A stretch of DNA of 64,000 nt from the NCBI GenBank assembly GCA_011799875.1, contig CM022302.1, forward strand, positions 102,798,237 to 102,862,236, read 5' to 3'. The notes beneath the pieces are model-generated. The model did no database searches. It was not told where the DNA came from and worked only from the letters and a program-made list of their open reading frames with translations. This document shows positions 11,838-23,122 of this stretch, in pieces. The position numbers and the translations under genes were made by a program. The first letter of the stretch is position 1; each line of letters begins with the position of its first letter. The stretch is from Thinopyrum elongatum. Lineage: Eukaryota > Streptophyta > Magnoliopsida > Poales > Poaceae.

Positions 11838-12040
11838 ATCCCGGTTGGTGGCTCCATCCATGACTAAAGGGTACCTTTAGTCGCGGTTGGAGCCACCAAC
11901 CGGGACTAAATGTGAATTTTCACCAGGCCAAGCGGCGGGAAGCCCAGGCCTTAATCCCGATTGGTGGCTCCAACCATGACTAAAGGTCGCGGTTGGAGCC
12001 ACCAACCAGGACTAAAGGCCTGTTCCTGGCACGGCGAGGT
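11838..12040. repeat. Inverted GGGACTAAA-type repeats of the CACTA element
   Basis: Alternating copies of TTTAGTCGCGGTTGGAG and CCAACCGGGACTAAA in both orientations can fold back on each other. In CACTA elements such motifs are transposase-binding subterminal repeats. The homologous block in the right-hand element is at 61280-61525. Confidence 0.6.
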
Positions 12041-12564
12041 GCGGTGGAAGTTTAGTCCCACCACGCCCAGCGAAGGTTGCCCGCACTGGTTTATAAGCCC
12101 CGCCGCGGCAACTTCTTCGAGCTCCTCTCTAAAGCAGGCCTTTGTGGGCCTATCGAACCTGTGCTGCCCCGTGGGGCCTACTGGGCCATGCGGGCCTGCA
12201 TCCTGGCCCAACTAGTAGTTCGGTTTCTAGTCGTATGCAGGCCGTGGCGGCCAAGTAGGCGGGCATTTTTTCCATTTTTTTTTGCTTTATTTATTTTCTT
12301 TTGTTTCTACTTATAGCTAAATATTTAGATTTTCTGAGTGAATCTTTTTGCTTTAGGTCACAAAAATTATAAACTTTCTGTTAGTGCCAGTAGTTTTCAA
12401 ATTTGAATAGTTTAAATTTGAATTATTTGAAATTTGTGTGAATCACTAGTTTGTGAATAACTTTACTTTAAAATAGATTTTTGAGTGATTCTTTTTTTTG
12501 CTGTTTAATATTAGTGTGTTTTATCATTACATTCAATGTGGTAATTCTTAGGTTATTTTAAAAA

Positions 12565-13488
12565 ATGAAATGCCTTTGTAACAGATGAGTTTTCGTCCGA
12601 AACCCTGATACTTCGAAAGAGATTGTCCATTTTGTACATGAAGTGCATCAGTTTTTGCCGTACCCCTCTCAACTTTTTAGCACATGCTATGTGGGTGAAA
12701 TGATGATACCATGCCAACTTTCAACCTTTTCAGAGTTCATTTGTAGTGCTTTTCAATTTCAGGATCATTTAGCTCAAAAAAATCAGTAAATGCATGAAAA
12801 ATAGCAAATGAAGTTAGAAAGGGATGAAAATTGATGACGTGGCTTTGAATGGTGCATGTTGAACACACAAAAAGTCTGGAGTTGAAATAAGTTAAAAAAA
12901 TGAAATGCCTTTGTAACAGATGAGTTTTCGTCCGAAACCCTTATACTTCGAAAGAGATTGTCCATTTTGTACACGAAGTGCATCCAGTTTTTGCCGTACC
13001 CTCTCAACTTTTTAGCACATGCTATGTGGGTGAAATGATGATACCATGCCAACTTTCAACCTTTTCAGAGTTCATTTGTGGTGCTTTTCAATTTCAAGGT
13101 CATTTAGCTCAAAAAAATCAGTAAATGCATGAAAAATAGCAAATGAAGTCAGAAAGGGTTGAAAATTGATGATGTGGCTCTGAATGGTGCATACTGAATG
13201 CACAAAAAGTCTGGAGTTGAAATAAGTTTAAAAAATGAAATGCCTTTGGAACAGATGAGTTTTCGTCAGAAACCCTGATATTTCGAAAGAGATTGTCCAT
13301 TTTGTACACGAAGTGCATCCAGTTTTTGCCGTACCCTCTGAACTTTTTAGCACATGCTATGTGGGTGAAATGATGATACCATGCCAACTTTCAACCTTTT
13401 TAGAGTTCATTTGTAGTGCTTTTCAATTTCAGGGTCATTTAGCTTAAAAAAATTAGTAAATGCATGAAAAATAGCAAAAGTCCTACAT
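12565..13488. repeat. Tandem array of 335-bp units in the CACTA element
   Basis: The phrase ATGAAATGCCTTTG recurs at 12565, 12900 and 13235, giving a 335-bp period and about 2.75 units that differ by scattered substitutions. A homologous array with about the same period sits at 62402-62960 but in the opposite orientation, although the genes and flanks on both sides are in the same orientation. Confidence 0.85.
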
Positions 13489-13658
13489 AATGCATGAAAT
13501 ATTTTGTTTGGACATAATATTTCTTCGAGTTTCAAATGCCAAAATACATAAGTACCCTAACTATTACAAAGATTCCCTCCGGTTTGTCCGAAGTGGGACT
13601 TTCCAGATATATAAGTCCGGAAACTCACTAGAGAAGAAAGTGATGACGGTGAAGCCGG

Positions 13659-16600
13659 TCACATCCCAGAGTGGGATCTTGGGGTATAAAAAAATTTCTT
13701 CGCGTGTGTCCCTTTGCACCGTAACCATGGACAATCTTCATCATTTAACAGGATGCTCGGGTCAATATTCACTGTGAAGGGAGCAATTTCATGAAACTTT
13801 TCATAATCTTCTGACATGTCTGTCTTGTCCTCCACTCCCACGATGTTTCTTTTCCCTGAAGGAACTATGTGGCGCTTTGGCTCATCATATGATGTATTCG
13901 CTTCCTTATCTTTTCTTTTTCTTGGCTTGGTAGACATGTCCTTCACATAGAAAACCTGCGCCACATCATTGGCTAGGACGAATGGTTCTTCTGCGTACCC
14001 AAGATTGTTGAGATCCACTGTTGTCATTCCGTACTGCGGGTCTTCCTTTACCCCGCCTCCTGTCAGATTGACCCATTTGCACCGAAACAAAGGGACCTTC
14101 AAACCACGTCCATAGTCAAGTTCCCATATCTCCTCTATGTAACCATAATATGTGTCCTTTGGCCTATTGGTGTTTGCTGCATCAAAGCGGACACCACTGT
14201 TTTAGTTGGTGCTCTTTTTATCTTGGGCGATCATGTAAAATGTATTCCCATTTATCTCATACCCTTTGAAAGTCAATATAGTCGAAGATTGTAACTGGGA
14301 CAGCAAGTACAGATCATCTGGAACAGTGTCATCATGCATGAGACGTGTCTGCAACCAATCAGCAAAAGTCCCCATTTGTTCATGTGTAATCCAGTTGTCA
14401 GACTGCTCCAGGTGCTTGGAGCGTAGAATATTCTTGTGTTCCTCGACATACGGAGCCACCAAGGTGGAGTTTTATAGAACGGTGTAGTGTGCTTGTGCCC
14501 AAGAATGCCCGCCCATACATACTACTTGGTCCCTTCCTAGCATGCCTTTTCCACCCAGTCTACCCTCATGCCGCGATTCAGGAACACCAATCGGCTTAAG
14601 GTCAGGAATAAAGTCAACACAAAACTCAATGACCTCCTCATTTTCATGGCCCTTGGAGATGCTTCCTTCTGGCCTAGCACGGTTATGAACATATTTTTTT
14701 AAGACTCCCATGAACCTCTCAAAGGGGAACATATTGTGTAGAAATACTGGACCCAGAATGGCAATCTCGTCGACTAGGTGAACTAGGACGTGCGTCATGA
14801 TATTGAAGAAGGATGGTGGGAACACCAACTCGAAACTGACAAGACATTGCACAAAATCATTCTGTAACCTTGGTATGATTTCTAGATCGATTACCTTCTG
14901 AGAGATTGCATTGAGGAATGCACATAGCTTCACAATGGCTAATCGAACGTTTTCTGGTAGAAGCCCCCTCAATGCAACCGGAAGCAGTTGCATCATAATC
15001 ACGTGGCAGTCATGAGACTTTAGGTTCTGGAACTTTGTCTCTGCCATATTTATTATTCCCTTTATATTCGACGAGAAGCCAGACGGGACCTTCATACTGA
15101 GCAGGCATTCAAAGAAGATTTCCTTCTCTTCTTTGGTAAGAGCGTAGCTGGCATGACCCTGATACTACTCTGGATGCATGTCGTCTTTTCCGTGCATACG
15201 TTGCTGGTCCTCCCGTGCCTCCGGTGTATCTTTTGTCTTCCCATACATGCCCAAGAAGCCTAGCAGGTTCACGCAAAGATTCTTCATCATGTGCATCACG
15301 TCGATTGTAGAGCGGACCTCTAGGTCTTTCCAATAGGGTAGGTCCCAAAATATAGATTTCTTCTTCCACATGGGTGCGCGTCCGCCAGCGTCATTCGGAA
15401 CAGATTGTCCGCCAGGACCCTTTCCAAAGATTACTTTTAAATTCTTGACCATATCAACTATATCATCACCAGTACGGTGGTGAGGCTTCTTCCGGTGATC
15501 TGCCTCACCTTTGAAATGCTTGCCTTTCTTTCTTACGGTATGCTTGATCAGAAGAAATCGACGATGTCCCAGGTACACATTCTTCTTACATTTATCCAAA
15601 TATATAATGTCGGTATCATCTAAACAGTGCGTGCATGCGTCGTATCCCTTGTTTGTCTGTCCTGAAAGGTTACTGAGAGCAGGCCAATCATTGATGGTTA
15701 CAAACAGCAACGCATGTAGGTTAAAATTCCTCCTATTTGTGCTCATCCCACACACGTACACCTTTTCCATTCCACAGATGTAAAAGTTCTTCAACTAATG
15801 GCCTTAGGTACACATCAATATCGTTGCCGGGTTGCTTAGGGCCTTGGATGAGCACTGGCATCATAATGAACTTCTGCTTCATGCACAACCAAGGAGGAAG
15901 GTTATAGATACATAGAGTCACAGGCCAAGTGCTATGATTGCTGCTCTGCTCCCCAAAAGGATTAATGCCATCTGCACTTAAACCAAACCATACATTCCTT
16001 GCGTCATCTGAAAAGTCCTCCCACTTTCTCTCGATTTTTCTCCACTGCGACCCATCAACGGGTACTCTCAACTTTCCGTCTTTCTTACGGTCTTCTTTGT
16101 GCCATCGCATCAACTTGACATGCTCTTTGTTTTGGAACAAACGTTTCAACCGTGGTATTATAGGAGCATACCACATCACCTTGGCAGGAATCTTCTTCCT
16201 GGGGTGCTCGCCCTCAACATCACCAGGTTCATCGCGGCTGATCTTATAGCGCAATGCACCGCATACCAGGCATGCATTCAAATCCTTGTACTCACCGCGG
16301 TAGAGGATGCAGTCATTAGGGTATGCATGTATCTTCTGCACCTCTAATCCTAGAGGGCAGACAGCCTTCTTTGCTTCATACGTACTGTCGGGCAATTCGT
16401 TGTCCTTTGGAAGCATCTTGTTTAACATTATCAGCAACTTTTCAAATCCCTTGTTAGATACACCATTCTCTGCCTTCCATTGCAGCAATTCCAGTGTGGT
16501 ACCCAGCTTTTTCTTGTCATCTTCGCAATTTGGGTACAACAATTTCTTGTGATCCTCTAACATGCGCTGCAACTTCAGCTTCTCCTTTTCACTTGCGCAG

Positions 16601-17082
16601 TTTCTCTTTGCATCGGCAATGGCCCGACCAAGATCATTAGCGGGCTCATCTGATGCCTCTTCTTCAGCTTCTTCCCCCATTGCCGGCTCAACTTCTTCCC
16701 TCATTGTAGTACCATCGTATTCAGGGAACCCATGGCCAAGATAGCTGTCATTATCCTCTTCTTCTTCATTCTCTTTCATTAGAACCCCTCTTTCTCCGTG
16801 CTTGGTCCAACAGTTATAGCCGGACATGAAACCGGATGTAAACAGGTGGACATGAATGGTTCTTGAGTTAGAGTAATTGTGATCATTCTTACAGACAGCA
16901 CATGGACAACACATAAAACCATCCGGCCGCTTGTTTGCCTCAGCCGCAAGCAGAAAAGTATGCACGCCATTAATGAAATAGGGAGAGCATCGGTCATCGT
17001 ACATCCATTGCCGGCTCATCTTCATTACACAACACCGAAAAGACAAAATTAATACAACTTCATACATAAAGTTCATACACAC
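13659..17082 (-). pseudogene. CACTA transposase TNP2 (Transposase_21 / DUF4218 / DUF4216), heavily mutated
   Basis: Family order on the minus strand: an N-terminal transposase-associated region (DRCSPYFINGVHTFL, CPCAVCKN), a Cys-containing CLVCGALRYK block, the tnp2 core (FGLSADGINPFGEQ, LPPWLCMKQKFIMM), a second core part (NDWPALSNLSGQ, CTHCLDD), DUF4218 (14472-15095, FPFERFMGVLKKYVHNRARPEG) and DUF4216 (13659-14462, YVKDM). The protein normally catalyses cut-and-paste transposition in the nucleus. Lesions: a TAG plus an extra T in the AATTTTAA run at about 15720-15737; TAG at 15165-15167; TAA at 14472-14474; TAA at 14202-14204. Three of the four stops fit Gln codons changed by C-to-T. The remaining reading frame is shared, which shows a single decayed gene. 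Confidence 0.9.
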
Positions 17083-17111
17083 TTATTCTCATAAAACAAC
17101 ATACAAACTCT

Positions 17112-17500
17112 TTAGCTAAAGCATTTAAATGCAACAACAAATGCGATCAAGATCGCAACTAAGGTAACAATTGATCCAACAGCATAATGATACCAAGCCT
17201 CATTATCAATGGCATATTTTCTAATCTTTCTAATTTTCAAGCGCATTGCATCCATCTTGGTCTTGTGATCATCGACGACATCGGCAACATACAACTCCAG
17301 TTTCATCTTCTCTTCTTCAATTCTTTTCAATTTTTCTTTCAAATACTCATTTTCTTTTTCAACTACATTTAACTTCTCGACAAGAGGGTCGGTTGCAATT
17401 TCCGGTTCACATACCTCCTAGGTAAAAATATCTATGTCAACTTGATGGGCATAATTGTCATAAACACGAAATGCAACAAATAGTTATAAAAGAGAATATA
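17112..17500 (-). pseudogene. CACTA accessory ORF: coiled coil plus C-terminal membrane segment
   Basis: Minus-strand sequence immediately upstream of TNP2. A charged coiled coil (KLKRIEEEKMKLELYVADVV) is followed by a hydrophobic segment (VGSIVTLVAILIAFVVAFK) close to the C-terminus. The frame continues upstream past the ATG at 17342 into an acidic region to about 17500. Similar ORFs accompany TNP2 in Triticeae CACTA elements in my recollection; function is unknown. A likely tail-anchored protein, by inference from the hydrophobic C-terminus. Confidence 0.45.
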
Positions 17501-18044
17501 CCACATCCGAATCATAAACCGGACGAGAGCCGACGGGGACGGATATCAAAACCATGCCACTATGTATAACAAACAACGTACGGGTAAGAAAATTATACAA
17601 GTAACTATCTAAATCACACAAACATGATTTTTTTTATAAAAAGGATAAGAACAAGAGGCTCACCAAGGTGGTGCCGGCGACGGGACGGTGCGGGCGATCG
17701 ACGGTGGTTAGGATGGGGACGGGAAGGCACTAAGTAAACCACACCTACATATGCAAACTAACAAGCTAATTTGGGCTCAAATTGCATGTAAATCAAATAA
17801 ACTACCACATATAATTACTCCCAAACTAAAACTCATAAATCACTATACTTATAGAGCATTGCAAGAGCTAATCTAGCAATGAGAGATGAAAGGACAAAGT
17901 TGCTAACCTTTGTGAACACTTGGATGGATGGGTTGCCTTCAAATCTTGACAAATTTTGGCAAAAATGGAGGTGAGCTCGAGCAAGAGGGGAAAAACAGAG
18001 AGCTTCGGCTCGGGTTGGACGAAGCACTGTATATAGTGATTTCT

Positions 18045-18332
18045 TTAGTCCCAGTTGGTTATACAAACCGGGACTAAAGGTGCACTCTAGTCCTGGTTTG
18101 TAACACGAACCGGGACTAAATGTGCTCGTGGGGGCCCAAGCCTGACACAAGCCTGCCACCACCCCTTTAGTCCCGGTTTGTGACACAAACTGGGACTAGA
18201 GGCACGCCACGAACCGGGACTAATGATGCCCGCCCCCTAGCCGTTGGAACCGGGACTAATGGTCACATTAGTACCGGGCCGTTATCAAACCGAGACTAAT
18301 GGGGCTCACGTAAAGTCGTTTTTCTACTAGTG
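18045..18332 (-). repeat. CACTA terminal inverted repeat and subterminal repeats (5' end)
   Basis: Copies of CCGGGACTAA and TTTAGTCCCGGTTTG alternate from 18045 to 18300. The terminus CACTAGTAGAAAAA is read on the minus strand from 18332. The three bases outside are AAT (18333-18335). Confidence 0.8.
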
Positions 18333-18377
18333 AATGCACTTATCTGGCCTGGACCAAAGCCCTGTTTTCTACTAGTG
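18333..18377 (-). mobile_element. 45-bp stub of a second CACTA terminus
   Basis: CACTAGTAGAAAACAGGG is read on the minus strand from 18377, a second CACTA end directly outside the first. The simplest reading is that the element ending at 18332 inserted 45 bp inside the end of an older CACTA element, whose other parts are gone from the left side. Confidence 0.6.
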
Positions 18378-19979
18378 GTACAACAATGATCTGATATTTG
18401 TTTTGTGGTGCAGGAGCTTCAAGATAGCAGGGCAGCAGGCATCACTGCAACATATTCGTCTATGATTTTCTTATAGGTGGGAACCTGATGAACGAGTTCA
18501 CGCCCGAGGGTGGCCCGATCTTCACGTCGTAGGATCAAATCGGGAGAGATAACTAGCTGCAAGCAGCCGGGATAACTAGCTTTATACCTGCCAAGGTTGG
18601 ATGCAACTCGTACGTTGGGGATGGCTGGCCAAAGCTATAAGAACTCCAACCCACTGTCCGAACAATCGCAGAACCACAAACCAGGACTAACCCACACAAA
18701 ACGGCCGGAATTGTAGAGCACGAATTAGGGGTTACCAGAGGCTCCTTCTCGCGAATCCGGATGAACTCACAAGAGCAAGGTAGCAAGGATCTCTCAGATC
18801 TCTCTAGCAGTCTTGCTGCATAAGCTTGTAGCTGAATGGTTTTTGACAAAAGGTTTTTCTAGAGGATGGGGGAGATGGGGTTTTATAGCAGGGACAACCC
18901 CCCTTAGCTAGGTGTGAAAATGGTTTCAAAAGTAAGCAGGTTTGCATGGCTTTCTTGGGGGAATAAGCAGTCAACTTTGGGAGTTGTTGGAGAGCTCCTC
19001 GGAAATTCGCGAAGTCTTGACAGCCTGGACACCTTCCACGAGATTAGCTAGAACTTTTGACTCACAATTCCAAATGATGTGAGGTTTTTTGCATTGGAAA
19101 GATAATTTGATGTAGCTTCTGTTGATGTACCCCTATGGCCCCGTATCTCCACTACATGAATGTGGCACAATGAAACATCAGAGGTAAAAACTGACAGCAT
19201 CAGCTTCACTTGAAACTTATTATCTCCAAAGTTGTTCCTTCAAATCGGTTGCTTCAAGAGCTCATAGGTTGTTGGATTTCTTCCATGTGATACTTAAGTT
19301 CAACCAAAAACAATTGGGATGAAATCATAGTTGTGTCATCAAGGTTATTAGGTAAACTTAAGTTAGCATTCACCTGGTCATGTGTTTGCTTGATTCGGCT
19401 TAGTAATTCCTTCCAACTAAATTGTGCACTTTTCTGAAATGTCATGTATGATGTACCCATGTGCTCATCATTTTCTCCCCAAATCTGAAATTATTTGGCC
19501 CCTAAATTTTAATCCCCATGAGGAAGTCATGGTATTTATGGACTATGGTCTATGGATGTTGACAAATTTAATTGAAGGGCTGGCAAAGTAAGTGTAGTGC
19601 TCAACATTGCATATATATTCAGGGCAACATCAAACTTCAGTCAGAAGAATTTGACCAAGCAGGGATCTTCATGCACCATTGGAAGTGAGAAAGCTTGCTG
19701 TAGAATCTGTGCCGCCTCGACTCTGCGTTGTCCCTTTGCATTATCCTCGACGGCAACGCGGGACACCTTGCTACGAAGTGCGACCACTTCATCTTAAACC
19801 TGTTGGAGAAAAAAGAATTGAAAGAGCCAAGCAACTTTCATTGCATGTTGATTATATGGTCTCCTGTACTGAACCTTTTTACTGCAATCTTCGTATTTGC
19901 TCTGCTTGAAAAAGCTGGGACTGATCTTTTGGTCCGTTTTGTGTGAATGAGTAAGATTAGAATTGCTTCATATATAATA

Positions 19980-20016
19980 CTCCCTTTGTCTCATAATATA
20001 TGATGTTTTTTGAGGT
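19980..20016 (+). repeat. Single Stowaway-like MITE end
   Basis: CTCCCTTTGTCTCATAATAT after a TA dinucleotide matches the consensus start of Tc1/Mariner-derived Stowaway elements (CTCCCTCCGTCCCATAATAT). No matching inverted end was found downstream, so it is a remnant. Confidence 0.5.
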
Positions 20017-22591
20017 AGTACCAAATATATTTTATGTGCTTTCTTCCACAAGTAATATGTGTGACCGCCCTCCACCCACCTCCCCATTCTCAACAATTCC
20101 CAGAACGTGGCTTTGATTCTTCCAAGTAGGTAGGAATAAACAAATCCTTCCTAAATTATGAGTTGTTATTCTACTCAGTAAACAGAATGCCCAACATTCC
20201 AGTTTCTGATGTTAAGGCTCACAAGAGATGCATATGTATCATATTTAACATACTATCTGCACTCTTCCTAATTTAGTTTTTTGTTTTGTTCAGAAAGGAT
20301 AAATTGGTGTTCGATTCTACTGCAACCCTACGATGTTTGCTCCGGAAGGCATGTACTTTAATAAAGGCATGATGTGCATTTTGCATAGGTTGACAAACTC
20401 TGATCAATGAACTACATTTTGTTTTCAGTTTCCATTGTAACATCAACCTTACGTAGTACATCTTATCAATGTTTGAACTGAAGGTATACAATAGAGGGCA
20501 TGTACTTGATAGTTTAATTGTCAATATGTTCATAAGACATGGATCCATCATGGAAGGAGTAGAGGAGGGCCATGGAAAGAACGAGGCATAATGTACTGGA
20601 AGCAGTAGGTAGCCTTCTAATCATAGCACTGTTCATAAGAAGTTTTAAATTGAAATTTTGGTGACTGCAACAGTTAGGCATATATAGTATGCAAGTTTAG
20701 AGATGGATATATCAAGTTTACTATGAACTAAAATAGGGCTGGTTTGACAAACAAAACACTTCAGGCTCACATGCTTCACGCTAACATTTCCAAATGGTTG
20801 TAGAAAGAACCTACTACTGGTGAGTGAACTTTGGTTTTCAAAATTGAAGCTTCACTCAGGTGAAGTGGTTCCTTTGGACATTGATATCTGCTGCGTAATA
20901 TATGTAGATGAAGGAAAATTGAATTAAGATCTCAATCGGAGCACATACTGTGAGTTGTGCACCATATATATTGTAGTCTGCTTCACTTTCAGTTTCTATT
21001 GGGAAAATTTGCAGAACCAGATCGTGTCTCAACACTGACTGGAAGAAAGGAAGCCACATATAGCTGGTTCAGCTAGCCAGCAAATCCGTGAAATTTACCT
21101 TTTTTGTCTTTCCCTTTTAATGCTCATCACATTTTTAAGTCTGGTCTGCTTTAAGTAATTTATATAACAGGCCTGCAAGAGTTGGAGGCAGATCCACTAC
21201 CCCCCGCTTCCCTTCTGTATTTACCGCGATACATATTTATCAGGATCTAGCATCTCAACGGTATGTCAAGTTCGCCGTTAGTTTTCATAGAAATTTAAAT
21301 ATATATGAACCTTGACATTCGCTTTGGGTGTATGTTTCTGGCTAATGTCAATAGCAATATTTGCAAGAATCTACTCTTATGAATACATATGATGCATCTT
21401 CCACTTTTTATATCTGTAAGGTAGTTATCACAGTGTTTGTATAGTAACTTCTCTGTTGTGAAACTATATTCGACTGTAGTAGCTCTAGGACAATGCGGTC
21501 TACTGCAAGACTGGGATCTGCATTAAAAGATGATTACATATAGCTGTGAATGCTAAGAAGGTTCTGATTTTGTTCACATTACGGTATATGTCTGAAAATT
21601 ATCTCTTCATGCTCAAAGCATGTCCTCTAGATGATTATGTGCAAAATAGTTCATCCTGCTCATTTTTCTCGACAAACTGGAACTTTACAGTCGTATGAAG
21701 CAATATTTGGGGATTATACTGCGAGATTGCTCTGCATATGTGATGAATAGCTTAAATTCTACTCGCTGTTTAAAATCACCATGTTCCTCTTATGTAGACA
21801 CTCCCTAATTGTTACCGGGGGCACTGTGGAGTCATCTGTTACTATTATGGTGTTACACATTATTCACCTACAAATCTGATCTGTTACTAAACAAGTAAAC
21901 GTGATAGCTGGGCTGCGAAGGATTTGTAGGAGCATTTTTCTTACATGCAAAATCTCAATGCTTCTCTTGTGCAATATCCGAAGTTAGGTTAGAACAGAGG
22001 ATCCAGATTAAAGCAATCTTAATTTCTTATTCTAACTTGCACACTTCGCGTGGCCGGCAGACTTGGAGACACCGGTCTATCTTTTCCCGTTCCCCTCATT
22101 TGTGTTCTCATTCCTTTCTCTCAATTAGTGCAGTGATGGCTGCTTTGTTTGTTCACCTAGGATTGATGGTGTAGAAGGCAGCGGTGGCGGTGTGCTGCAG
22201 GTCACATGGCCTTGCGGTCTGAGGTTCATTTTAGCCTGCTCAGGAGATGCTGCTCATTGTACAAGTGTCACTTTGTCAACCGGCCGACAATACACCAAGT
22301 CCCCTCAGCATAACTAAGAGTAAAGAGTTGGTGACTAGCGCATCAAACTATATTCATCATCTCCTTTCTCTATTTTTATGGCTTGATCTTGATTGGGGAT
22401 TGGGGATTGTGAGCAATTAGGGAAGGTAGAAAAATGAAGGAATCAAGGAGTTTGTCAAAGAAATCGCAGTGCTTTAAGAATTTGGCAGCAGATCCAATGG
22501 AATCTCAGCTCTCTAAAGATATCTGTGTCTAAATGCACAATTAATTCATGGAGTTTGCAGAACGTATTTCTTTAGTGTGGTGAGTATGTTA

Positions 22592-22655
22592 TTTCGGACA
22601 AGAATGGCAGCTACTGAATGCAATTCTTGTCCGAAATTGCATTCAGTAGCTACCA
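22592..22655. repeat. Interleaved inverted repeats (A-B-A'-B')
   Basis: Segment A (22592-22604) is the exact reverse complement of A' (22624-22636). Segment B (22605-22623) is the reverse complement of B' (22637-22655) with one mismatch. The four segments abut with no spacer. The order A-B-A'-B' is not a simple hairpin; a single strand could pair 13 bp or 19 bp, or form a pseudoknot. Confidence 0.85.
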
Positions 22656-23122
22656 TTGACAGACCACTGAATTATGGTGCCAAAATATTACACTAGAGGT
22701 AAACATTGCCATTTTTGGCCATTCTAACTCCAATAGCAACAATTTATGTATCACGTCAAAGAAGACTTTATATTTAATCTACAATATGATCTCTACCTAG
22801 CTCCCTACTCTTGACAGTTTCCACACAAAAACAACATAAATGCGTGTGATCTCTTTGCAGGCACACACATGCGCATGCTCGCTCATAATGTGCTTAGCTC
22901 AGTATCCTGAGACTGTTTTATCCCTTTTCTCATGGGCGCCGCTGGTTAGGTGCTCAATGTTGTGGTCCATGAGCGTCCAACCATCCCCATCGGCCGCCAA
23001 CTATCATGTCCCATTTCTATAACTGGCGTTGTAAGAACCCTGCCCTCAATAGATCATGGCAGTGTTTGCTCCGTAGCGCCCACCATCATTACGAGTCCGT
23101 GAAATTATAATTCGGTGTAGCG

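Larger units (their letters stand above)
11601..18332 (-). mobile_element. Left-truncated CACTA (En/Spm) DNA transposon
   Basis: The right end reads CACTAGTAGAAAAA on the minus strand from 18332, the terminal inverted repeat of plant CACTA elements. GGGACTAAA-type subterminal repeats lie next to it (18045-18300). Interior, from right to left: a coiled-coil/membrane ORF, a TNP2 transposase pseudogene, a 335-bp tandem array, AT-rich sequence, a second block of inverted GGGACTAAA repeats (about 11840-12040), and a GC-rich stretch (11612-11790). No CACTA terminus was found at the left. The collinear copy at 61020-64000 continues leftward into a second gene, so this copy lost that end by deletion. 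Confidence 0.8.
18378..23122. other. Anonymous AT-rich stretch, no convincing gene
   Basis: Only short open frames occur. 18400-18900 looks like a minus-strand leader with a TATAAAACCCC motif (about 18880-18890) and could be part of an unrecognised LTR. 19980 onward starts with a Stowaway-like end. The right part adjoins the target site (TAGCG) of the element at 23123-27316. It may include the body of the Helitron whose 3' end is at 27573, but I found no Helitron 5' end here. Confidence 0.4.

Noticed and set aside
12565..13488. CRISPR-like array
   Set aside because: The units are 335 bp and directly adjoining, with no short repeat/spacer alternation; this is a satellite-like array in a eukaryotic transposon.
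13627..13641. CACTAGAGAAGAAAG as a possible left CACTA terminus
   Set aside because: It lies at the 3' end of the TNP2 gene region, has no subterminal repeats beside it and does not match the right terminus beyond CACTAG.
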